Shown here: piece after piece, positions 55,560 through 64,000 of the stretch
Layout: each line of letters opens with the position of its first letter
How positions within the stretch are numbered: the stretch's first letter is position 1
DNA from: Edaphochlamys debaryana
Taxonomy: Eukaryota > Chlorophyta > Chlorophyceae > Chlamydomonadales
Direction: 5' to 3'
Assembly (NCBI GenBank): GCA_016858145.1
Contig: JAEHOE010000054.1
Span: 620,001-684,000 of the forward strand
DNA: 64,000 nt
Program-made: the position numbers and the translations under genes
The notes under the pieces: generated by a model
Seen by the model: only the letters and a program-made list of their open reading frames with translations
What the model was told of the DNA's origin: nothing
Databases searched by the model: none

Positions 55560-58501
55560 TCACGCCGCCTCCTGCGCCGCGCCCCCCAGGCAAGGGAACC
55601 AGTACAGCCGCACTCGGTCGGGCGCTCCGTCGTCCACCCAGGCCAGGCCCTCGAGCGTCAGGGCCTGTGGGGGGGCATGGGGAGGAGAGGGGCGTGGGCA
55701 AGGGGCCTTAGTAAAGGAGGAGAATTAAAAGTGGGGCCTCAGTGGTCCACCCAGGCCAGGCCCTCAAGCGTCAGGGCCTGCAGAGGGAAGGCAGGGTAGG
55801 GAGGGAGGGGGCGAAGGGGTTTGCATGCAGCCAATGTTGAGCAGAAGTGTCCGGGCTAGGGCCTGAGCGGTGCACCCAGGCCTGGCCGTCCACCGTCAGC
55901 GCCTTCAGAGGGGAGAAGGGGTCTCCCCAGCCCATCCCGCGTGCACAGCGTCTGCTGACATGGCCGATCCCGTGCGCCCTGGTCCCCCCGAGTCTCCGTA
56001 CCAGTCCCGTGACGCACGTGCGGCCTCATCCTCCCCCGTCTCCTTGCCCCCCCCACCCTGCTTGCCTGCAACACGGACTCCGCCCGCCCCTGGGGCCAGC
56101 CCTTGGCGACCGACAGCTCTGGGACGGACGTGAAGCCCCGACTCTGCAGGGGCGGGGTGGCGAGGCATCGTTAAAAGTTCCATGGACACGTGGCTTTCGC
56201 TCCGGCTGACAGTACAGATAGTGCTGATCAACGGGTCCTGCCCCTCAACCCCCCAGCCCCTCCCGCGCCTCCGATCTCCGGTGTCCGCAACCCAACCACA
56301 CGCCCCTCCGCTCCCCTCCCTCCCCTATCACCCCCCTGTAACGCGCCCCCCCCCACCCCTTTGCCCCTTCCCCCCTCACCCCGGCCGCCTCTATGGCCGT
56401 GTTCTTGTCCGTGTTGAGCTCCCCCGGCACCGAGCGCACGAAGGAGCGCCCCCCGATGGACAGCAGCTCGAAGCCGCCCCCCAGCACCCGGAGCTTCTTG
56501 ATGGCGCGGACCTGGGGGGGGGGGGGTTGGGGGGGGGTTGGGGTGGAGGGTGTGGGGGGGGGTCTCCCCATCTCCAGCAGTCATCCATTGAGCCCTCCTC
56601 GTCGCACTTCAGCCCCCTAGCCACTCTTGCGCCGTCGCGATCCCGCTCAGCAACAAATACCCCCCTCCCCCCAATCTCCCCCCTCCTCCGCTCACCACGT
56701 CGTCCTGCGACACGGGCTCCGCCGATGTGCCCCGCCTCCGCGCCACGGCCCGCTGCAGCGCCCCCAGCTCCATGAGCCCCCCGTTGAGGGAGCGGGAGGC
56801 CAGGCAGGCCTCCACCACCTGACAGGGGGGTGGGGGGGGAAGGGGTGGATGAGGGAAGGGGTTGGGGGGACAGCACGGAGAGTTCAGAGGCAGGGGAGTG
56901 CGGGCGGGGAGGGGCCACGTGGGCAGTCCAGGGGAGGGCCTCATGACAGCCCAGAACGACCTAGCGCAGCACGGCCAGGAGCGCAACGACACGACACGCA
57001 AAACACACACGGCACGGTCCTCCCCATCCTCCCCCAACCCGCCCCAACCTGCACCCCCAGCTCGTAGTAGTAGTCGCCCAGCCCCAAGGCGGAGGCCCAC
57101 AAGCTCTGGAGGAGGCGGAGGGAGGGGGGGGGGATGTGGTGATGGTGGTATTTGGCACACATGCACACTGCGCGTACGGATCGGGCTTGGCAGGACACGT
57201 GACCCTAGCTCCCCCTCGCCTGTTTCCAAGCCCCCCCAAAGCACACCATCAATTGCGTGGGGGATGGGTGGGATGGTCAGGCCTCGGGCTTTCGGGTTTT
57301 GGGTCCCTAAGCCCCAGCTGGCTTGTGCCGAGCGGACGTGTCCCTGCCCCCTCCAGTCCTGCCTCCCCATTTTCCCCCCTCCCGTCCCCCCTTCCTCCTC
57401 CTTGCTTTTGGATCGGGTTCGGTTTACTCGCTAGGATCAGCACGCACGCACCCCGCTGCTGGACATCGGGTCCACCCCGGCCCACCCCCACGCGTCGGCA
57501 AAACACACGCGCACCCTCCCAGCCCCCTCCGCCCCCGCACTTTGCTGCTGGACAGCGGGTCCACCCCCACGGAGGCGCACATGGCGTGGAACTGCGCCCT
57601 GAAGACGGGGTCGGAGCGGACCTGGGGGGTGGGATTGGGTGGGGTTGGGTGGGTGGGGAAAGAAGTGAGGGTGGTGGTGGGGAGTGGGTGGGTGGGTGGG
57701 GGTGGGGGGGATTGGGGGGAGGGGGCAGGGGGGAGGGGGCAGGGGGGGCCGCTGCTGACAGGGGGTCGGGGCTCGCTGCAACGTGCCCAGCAACCCTCTG
57801 CTGCCTGGCGGTTGCTGCAGGGGAGGGCGGGTGGAGCACAGCAGCCAGGTCGTCTGCAGAAGCAGAATGACTAGAGGGTCAAGGTTGCGGTGAACGGGGT
57901 TGTAGGAGTATGGACGCGGCTGCCAGCGGGCGGGAGGTGAGGCCCCACGGCCTTCGGCTCCCTCCATAGGCCCCCGGCCCCCGCTTGCCTCGGACCGGTG
58001 CCGCCGTGCGAACTCCTCCAGTGAGGAGCGGAAGGCCACCAGCTGCTCTTGCAGGGCCTGGGGATGGCAACGCAGGAGGTGGAAGGCGTCGTGGGGTGGG
58101 GGTGGGGCTGATGTGAGGCTGAGCGCGACACATGGGGAGGGCGGGGGTGGCGGGAGGGGCCACTCGTCTTTGCGGGGAACTTGCTGGGGCTGTGGAGTCC
58201 GTGCAGCCCAGCCCCAGGCTCTCCCACCTGGAGGGTATTCTTCTTCACCTCCTCCCCGGCCGCCTTGAACTGCTCCTGTGAAGCAGAAGGTAGGTCGGGA
58301 GGGAAAGGGGGTCGTGGGGTGCGCGCCACGGCGTGGAGGACGAGGCGAATGTCCAAGGGGCTTCCCACTGCTCCGAGGAGGCTTCAGTATCAGCAGTCGT
58401 ACGGATATGAGCGAATTCGCGGCCAAGCGTGTGTATTGGTGCAATCGCACCTTTTGGCGAACCGCATGCTGGAGCCCCGCGATGCCAGGGCCACGGCGCA
58501 T
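55560..58501 (-). CDS. SNF8: ESCRT-II subunit SNF8/VPS22 (EAP30)
   Basis: Orthologue of VPS22/SNF8, the EAP30-type winged-helix subunit of ESCRT-II, which helps sort ubiquitinated cargo into multivesicular bodies. Nine exons, all phase 0: 58451-58501, 58228-58275, 57989-58057, 57541-57621, 57049-57105, 56696-56818, 56380-56511, 56066-56143, 55560-55664; 247 residues against 258 in human. The start MRRGPGIAGLQHA mirrors the family's short N-terminus. Conserved blocks follow: SLEEFARRHRSE, VRSDPVFRAQF, MCASVGVDPL, GLGDYYYELGVQ, SLNGGL, VSQDDVVRAIKKLRVLGGGF, SVPGELN, GFTSVPELS, and a terminal EGLAWVDD ... RLYWFPCL. Introns 3 and 8 use GC donors (GAG|GCAAGC at 57987-57988; CAG|GCAAGC at 56064-56065). 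Intron 8 holds two extra copies of the last exon's 5' part. The gene is divergent to the gene at 58840. Confidence 0.9.
55736..55910 (-). repeat. Two partial copies of SNF8's terminal exon and its 3' splice site inside intron 8
   Basis: Copy B has its acceptor (CCTCTGCAG) just right of 55774 and reads ALTLEGLAWVDH before a TGA. Copy C has its acceptor (CCTCTGAAG) just right of 55902 and reads ALTVDGQAWVHRSG and onward. The genuine exon (acceptor right of 55664) begins ALTLEGLAWVDD. Spacing is 110 and 128 bp. Both upstream acceptors are in phase 0, so splicing to either would be in frame but would lose the conserved YWFP end. Confidence 0.85.
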
Positions 58502-58839
58502 TGTGCAGGGGTCATATGTTTGAGGCCAAGTGCACGATGCGACTGAAACCTGGAGTGCATCGGACCGAGTTGGCGTGTCGGGATGGGCGTGGGATTGAGC
58601 CGCGTGGGCCAGACCGCGCAAGGAGAAGCCGCGCTCGCCCCCCGCTCCGACAGCATCCTTCCAAGCGAATTCAACAGACAAACCAGCACATATAAACAAG
58701 ACAACCAGCGTCCAGCTTCCTAGCTTTGGCGCCCTAGCAACCTCTCTCGGAACACAGTCTCTCTCTCGGCCGACACCGGCCCCCGTGCTGACACTCCTTC
58801 GGGGCCTGCCGGTCTGAGGACCGGCTATTGAATAGTGCG
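58502..58839. promoter_or_regulatory. Shared divergent promoter interval with a TATA box
   Basis: These 338 bp separate the SNF8 start from the rightward gene at 58840. TATAAA at 58691-58696 (in CACATATAAACAAG) is 144 bp upstream of the rightward ATG and is oriented for it. On the SNF8 side nothing comparable is seen. Confidence 0.5.
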
Positions 58840-60577
58840 ATGGCCGAGGAGGCGGAGGTTGAGTACAAGAACGAGTCGAAATGCCTTGTCTTGGACCCAG
58901 ACAACACCGGCAGCGCTGTGCGCCAGGCGAGTCATCTGGGGGGCGCCGGTATCCCTCTTCATCTCTCCCTGCTGTGGGGATGCCAGCATGCTGCACACTC
59001 TCTCTCGGAACGCGGCACGGGTGCCACATGTGTCGCTTCGGGTGCGAGCGAGGGGCATGGAGCGCGAGCCCCTGACGCTCACCATTCTTGCTATACGCGC
59101 CCACGAATGCGAGGGGCAGGGGGACTAGCGACCGTCTTGAGCGATCTCGCGCCACGGCAGCAACCCTCGGCTTCCGCTTCTGCAGGTGACCTTCACCCGT
59201 GCCACTGATGATGTGCATGCGAAGGCCGCAGGTATGTGTGGGCGTGCTACGTGGTTGGAGCTGGGAACGTGCTCTATCCACGCAGAAAATGCATGCGCAT
59301 GGAGGTCGCGGTCTTCCTTACCCCTTCGAGCTTTCCTTTCTCAACTACCACGTGCAAGCGGCGTGGAGTGCTCCGTGGCCCCCGTCGTGCTAAGTGTGTG
59401 TCTCCGCGCGTGTCGAAACCCTGCAGACATTCTCGGCCTGCCGGAGGGCGAGAGGGTGCGCTGCTTCCACCTGCCCATGTTCGAGAAGGCCATGGGATGG
59501 AGCGTGCACCTCTACATTGACCTCGACGCCATCGCGGTGGGGTGTGGCGTGTGCGGGAGGGGGGCGGACCCGGGTGGAAGCCAGGAGCACACGTGCTGAC
59601 GAGGCGGGCGCTTTTTGACCCCTTTCGTCGCTTTCCCATTTCCTGACGCCTTACAGCCCCTTTGCCCCCGCAGCATAAGATGGACCACAACACGAACGCC
59701 ACGCAGCTGTGGCTCATCGCCAACCTGCCCAGTAAGTCTCGGTACCTGCCGAACCTTGAACCGGCAGGCAACTGCCATCGGCGGCGCCGCTGCCCCCCCC
59801 CCCTCCCCTCCCAGCCCCCTAGTCCGCCCCTCCACTGACCATGGCCTCTCGCTGCTCCTGAACCCCACCCGTCCTCTGCTGCCCACCCCAGACGAGCCCC
59901 CGGAGGTGCAGCCCGACTCGATCCACGGCCCCGTGCTGCTGACGGCGGAGAACTTCAAGGACGAGGAGTACGTCGAGGTGAGCCGGGGGGTGGCTTGTCG
60001 GGTGGAGGGGGGGCCCAGCAATGTGTGACTTAAGGGACGGCAAGGACTCGGGCCTACGCAGGGGCCAGCGGTTGAGCCGGCTAGCCTTGAGCGGACAGCG
60101 GGCTCCCGAGTACGGGCTTTAGCGGTAGAGGTGGCTGACATAGAGCCGACAGCTACGTGGCAGTCGGGCCGCCCAAAGCAATAGCTGCTGGCTGTCTGAG
60201 GGCTGGAACATGACAAGGTCTGCTTGTCCCCTCCCCCCCTCCCCGTCCTCCACAGCTCGGCGAGGCCGAGTGGAAGCAGATTGTGAGTTCGGGAAGGAGG
60301 GGAAGGGCAGGCGGGAAGCAGCCCTCAGTGACATCGCAGGGAGGGAGGCGCGACAACAGGGAACTGCACGGTGCTTGCAGGAGCGTCTTCGGCGGGGTCC
60401 TATCTGGAACCCCCGTCCCGTGCTTGGCCAGGGGCACTCCTCACCATCGCGGGCTTGCTCACGCGCTGCTGCCCTCCGCCTCGCCCCCCAATATCACAGG
60501 TGGACAAGTGCCGGGAGGTGCAGCCGAACGCCCAGTTCCTGCCCATGGAGCCCGTGTCGACTCCCGAGGGCATGTAG
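58840..60577 (+). CDS. Conserved-looking soluble protein of unknown function, 163 residues
   Basis: Not recognised. Seven exons: 58840-58926, 59186-59231, 59427-59536, 59674-59731, 59892-59977, 60256-60282, 60500-60577, all in phase. The protein starts MAEEAEVEYKNESKCLVLD and includes VTFTRATDDVHAKAAG, GERVRCFHLPMFEKAMGWSV, HLYIDLDAIA, HNTNATQLWLIANLP, GPVLLTAENFKDEEYVE and a terminal PMEPVSTPEGM. There is no signal peptide or membrane segment; it is acidic with alternating beta-like segments and few low-complexity residues, unlike its neighbours, which argues for a compact conserved domain. Exon 1 ends CAG|GCGAGT, a GC donor (58927-58928); the nearby GT sites would shift the frame. It is transcribed divergently from SNF8 with a TATA box upstream. 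Confidence 0.72.
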
Positions 60578-61726
60578 GCGGCGCAGGGGCCGGTTCTGCA
60601 TGAGTCATGCATGGCACGCATGGAGATTCTTCAGGCAGATCCTGCTAGTCACGTGTGGTGTCGTGCAAGGAAGCAGGGGGCAGCGTGCGGCGCCCGGGGC
60701 TGTGGAGGTGGAGCGGACGTCATGTCGTGCAGCCTGCTCGCTTGGCTTGGCAGGCTGATCCTGGTATCGGGCGGGCGCTTTGCGGGGCCTGTGGCGGGCA
60801 ACGATGTGGGTCGGGCCAGTCGACAGTGGGTGCAGGTGGGCTAGCCCATAGTGGGCGAGGTTCGCGAGCCGTGCTTGGCTCTAGTCTTGTTTTGCTGGTG
60901 CGGCCTCGTGCTGAGCCCCTGGCCGCACGCTGCAAGGACGGCTGCATGCGACGGTGGGGAGGCCCTCGGGCAGTACTAGGCGACTGGATACTCCATTCGG
61001 ACGGGCTGGCAGGGTCGATTGGCGTTTGTCATGTGGCCCGACGGACCATGTGTAGCGTGTGGCCATCACAAGACTCGCAGTGCAGAACTGGTCCAGGCAT
61101 GCATGACCTAGGTTTCCCCGCTAGACATTGGCGGGGCACTAGCGAGCGGGCTTGCAGACGCAGGGGAACGTGCACGGGGTTGCAGGCAGGTGGGCAGTAT
61201 GTCAGGCTGTCGTGCGTGTGGCGTGAGTGTGTCTGAAGACAGGGACGTGTCCTTCCCACCAGGCAGGCAAGATCTACCGTGCCTCACTACCGCCATAATT
61301 GCTCGTGGGGTTGACCCGGGCACCGAAGAGGAGGAGCTACTAGCCCTGCTTATGTCCGTAGGGCCCGGGAGCACGAACGCGCCGGCTGACGCTGAGGACC
61401 CAGGTTGTGTAGGTTGGTTTCGGCCTTCTGGCTTCGGAGGCCGGTGCCGAGTCGGGCACAGGGTGGGGTGGGCAGCGCACAACAGCTAGACGCACCGGTG
61501 TGTCGAGCAGATCGTTAGGCTATACAGCCTGTCAGTTCCCACTGTCGCTGTCTACACTGCAACTGTCCCAGACTGCTCCTGACCCTTGACGCAGCCTTCC
61601 GACGATGCGGCCCGCGCACGGTCTGCCAGGTTTACGAATACCCACCAAACGCCAGAAGATGAAGCCACGCTGCGACCTGAACGGCTGTGATGTAGCTGTC
61701 GACCCCTAAGGCGTTGCTGCGGCTGT
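60578..61726. other. Intergenic interval between two rightward genes
   Basis: This is presumably the 3' UTR of the preceding gene plus the promoter of the glycosyltransferase. A plus-strand open stretch around 61260-61420 (IIARGVDPGTEEEELLALL) looks mildly protein-like behind CCCACCAG, but no donor or partner exon could be fixed. No TGTAA was seen. Confidence 0.35.
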
Positions 61727-64000
61727 ATGGCGATGCTGCAGCTCGCGATTCTCGCGATGCTCTGCGTCGCGCTGCCTTGCGGGGCCAAACGCGGCGTGGA
61801 TGACGAGGAGGCGTCAGGACTGGAATCGATTGACTTATCGAAGGAGTTCTGGTGAGGAAGAAGCAGTTCGCGAACCCACCCCCCTGACCCTCCACACCCC
61901 TCCACACCCCGACACTCCTGCCCGACTCACTCTCTCCCCCTCACCATGAACGCTGGTGCAAAGGGGCAATCGTGGCCCCAAGTTTCCGGGCCACGCCCTC
62001 CATGAGGCCATTCGGGTAGGTGCAGAAGAGCTTCCTCGGAATTCTCGCCGTGGCCTCCGGGCCAGGAGCTGCCCTGGAATCAACGATGGGCACAGTGTCG
62101 TCCCCACGGTCTGACGCCTCCGCTGCTGCGCCCCTCAGTCCCAGCAGCTTCGCGTGTTAGATGCCCGGGGGCGGCAGAGGCGGCTGGTGCTGGTGGCCCT
62201 CACCAGGTGGGGGGGCGGGGGGCGGGGGCGCGGGGTTTCTGGACCAATGCTTACGAGGGGGATCTCGACCTGATGAGTGTTGGTCGGTTTGCCCCAGGGC
62301 GCGGCTTCCTGTCTTTGTCCATACCATCGGTACCTCGAGACCGTTGGCACCTGACCCGCACTGCGGCGCGTTTCCCACCTGCTGCAGCGATAGCGCCTTA
62401 GCTGGCTCGGGGATGTGGAGCCTGTTCCTGGAGAGCCTTCACAACATCACGTTCACGGGTGCAGACGGCAAGCAGGTGGGGAGGCGCCACGAGGAACGAC
62501 CGTACGTGCAAGCCGTTGAGGCCTGCCGAGCGTGGGAAGGGGCTCATCATAGTGAGCGGGTGGCCCAGGCGACGGCAGGCGAGCCGGGCATACGAAGGAC
62601 CTACGCCCACTTCCATCCGCCCCCCTCCCCCATCTCCCTCCCCCCTTCCCCTCCCTCCCCCCCTTTCCGCCCCTGTCAGGACCGCCTGTCCTCCCACCTG
62701 GTGGCGGTGGTCATGGCCCCTCCCAACGCCAACGCCGACGCATGCCAGCGGGCCAGCGGACACAGGGGCGTGCGGTGCGCCCCCATGCACAGCAGCTGGT
62801 TCCAACAGGAGTGAGTCATCCATGCGCGGGCCGCCGGGCGTTTGGAGCAGGTTACAGAAGCATTCCGGCTTGCACTATGGTTGTCCAACGGCACTGTTTG
62901 TGCGGGTATGTTGCCCAGCTTGATTGTGTGTGAAGGGGGCCTAGGGGCGTTCCGTGGCAGGTCTGTGTGGCACCTGCCCTAGCGGGGCGCACGGAGCATG
63001 CAGTGCGAGAAGGCTGGCTGCGGAGAGCCCTGGCCCGAACGGGGCGCTGGGACTGAAGCCTGGACTCGGCCTCTAGAGCCGTCCTTTGTGCTGCCGTTAC
63101 GTTGGCGGCAGAGCCAACCAGTCATCTCAGGCACTGCACACAGGAAGCGTGCAAGCATGATGGTTTCTGCGAGTCGGGCGGGCCCCCATGCGTCACCCGC
63201 CCCCTTGCCCCTCACCCACGTGCCGCATGTCAGGATCTACTTCAAATCTCCCGCATGGGCCGCTCTGTCGTACGCCAAGATCTCATCGCTCCTTGCGGCC
63301 CTGTCCCTGGGGGTGGACGTGCTGTTCCTTGACTCGGACCAGGTGGGGGGGAGGGAGGGGAGGGGAGGGAGGGACATGGGGGCTTGGGCCTTCACAGCAG
63401 ACGGCGTCAGGCCAAGGCGGGTCTCTCGGCCCTATCCTGGGTGAGCAGGTAGCCTTACGGGATACGGGGACTCCACCTCCCGGCCCTCGCCGCCCCCTCC
63501 CCACCCTCCCGCGGCCAGGTGTTCTTCAAGAACCCCCTGCCCTACCTTTTGGCCAGGTGAGGGCGCGGGCCCCGGGCACGAGCGGTAGGGGGCCATCAGC
63601 GAACAAAACTCTGGGCATGAGGACCGGAAACGCGTCCAAACCCTGCTGGTCCACGCCAGTCTAATCCATGCATATGCCGTTTTGGGATCGCTGCAACTGC
63701 TCGCCCGTACCGTTTCTGCCGCACGCTTCAGGGACGCCGACGTGCTCGTCACGGGGGACTGCTGGGCGCGGGACGACACCGTACCGCTCGGCCAGCTGCC
63801 GCCGTACCCCAACAACATCGGTTTCGTGTACGCCAGGTGGGGGCGAGCGACGGCGCCCCATGCCACTGTTGAGGCCCCAGAGCGGCCTCAGCGAAGCGAC
63901 GGCGCGCGGGATGCCCCAAGCATGCACATGCAACTCACGATGCCGCCAGCACGCGCGTAAAACTCAGCGAACGCTAGCGGAAATTGCTGAACTTCAGCCT
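61727..64000 (+). CDS. GT77-type nucleotide-diphospho-sugar transferase, truncated by the right edge
   Basis: Predicted Golgi/ER-lumen glycosyltransferase of the Nucleotid_trans (GT77, RRA/XGD/XEG113-like) group, which in plants and green algae transfers arabinose, xylose or galactose to wall glycoproteins or polysaccharides. Exons: 61727-61851, 62388-62475, 62680-62810, 63234-63342, 63519-63556, 63732-63836, then a donor (GTGGGG) leading past the edge; all phases agree. The first 25 residues (MAMLQLAILAMLCVALPCGA) form a signal peptide or signal anchor. The catalytic core follows: YFKSPAWAALSYAKISSLL, then GVDVLFLDSDQVFFKNPLPYL with the DxD motif DSD, then DADVLVTGDCWARDD and NNIGFVYAR, as in the family. 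ATG 61733 is an alternative start. A further small exon at 61964-62015 would also fit phase from exon 1, but then would not join exon 62388. Acceptor substrate cannot be told. Confidence 0.8.

Noticed and set aside
57437..59281. 614-codon minus-strand open frame over SNF8 and the neighbouring gene
   Set aside because: It crosses well-supported SNF8 introns and the antisense of another gene. Only the segments matching SNF8 exons are meaningful.
61964..62015. Extra exon of the GT77-type gene (WGNRGPKFPGHALHEAIR)
   Set aside because: It fits the phase after exon 1 but then cannot join the strongly supported exon at 62388 in frame, and its acceptor lacks a pyrimidine tract.

Overview
The window looks like nuclear DNA from a chlamydomonadalean (volvocine-type) green alga. 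It is very GC-rich. Its genes are split into many short exons by introns with pyrimidine-loaded acceptors, and the proteins carry long Ala/Gly/Pro/Gln runs. Two genes have the green-algal polyadenylation motif TGTAA downstream. The gene families are a eukaryotic set: Tat-SF1/Cus2, LPEAT, an SnRK2-like kinase, a TKL-like pseudokinase, WDR18/Ipi3, ABCC, the ESCRT-II subunit SNF8 and a GT77-type glycosyltransferase. I saw no operons, rRNA, tRNA or CRISPR. I built the gene models by hand from splice sites, reading phase and family conservation. In every model given with full exon lists the exon phases close.

Layout. 106-634 (-): 5' end of an unknown gene running off the left edge. 1012-8170 (+): Tat-SF1/Cus2 splicing factor, 16 exons, with a 1.2-kb minisatellite in intron 11. 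9410-11967 (-): membrane-bound lysophospholipid acyltransferase (LPEAT-like), 7 exons. 12802-13870 (+): small single-pass membrane protein, 4 exons. 16890-24168 (-): SnRK2-like kinase with an N-terminal acylation motif, 17 exons. 28518-34402 (+): giant TKL-like pseudokinase, 6 exons. 40342-43701 (-): WDR18/Ipi3, 8 exons. 44326-53025 (-): full-length ABCC transporter, about 25 exons. 55560-58501 (-): SNF8/VPS22, 9 exons. 58840-60577 (+): unknown 163-residue protein, 7 exons. 61727 to past the right edge (+): GT77-type nucleotide-diphospho-sugar transferase.

The genes are unrelated housekeeping and signalling functions, so there is no evidence for one multigene system. Two head-to-head pairs share promoter intervals of about 340-380 bp. 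The spaces at about 13.9-16.9, 24.2-28.5, 34.4-40.3 and 52.8-55.6 kb hold no gene I can support. They contain repeats and one or two candidate exons.

The most unusual signal is at the splicing level. The Tat-SF1-like gene, itself a predicted U2 snRNP-associated splicing factor, carries 18 extra tandem copies of its own exon-11/5' splice site junction. SNF8 carries two extra copies of its terminal exon's 3' splice site. At least seven introns in five genes use GC rather than GT donors. Many introns have G-run 5' ends and C-run 3' ends that could pair with each other.
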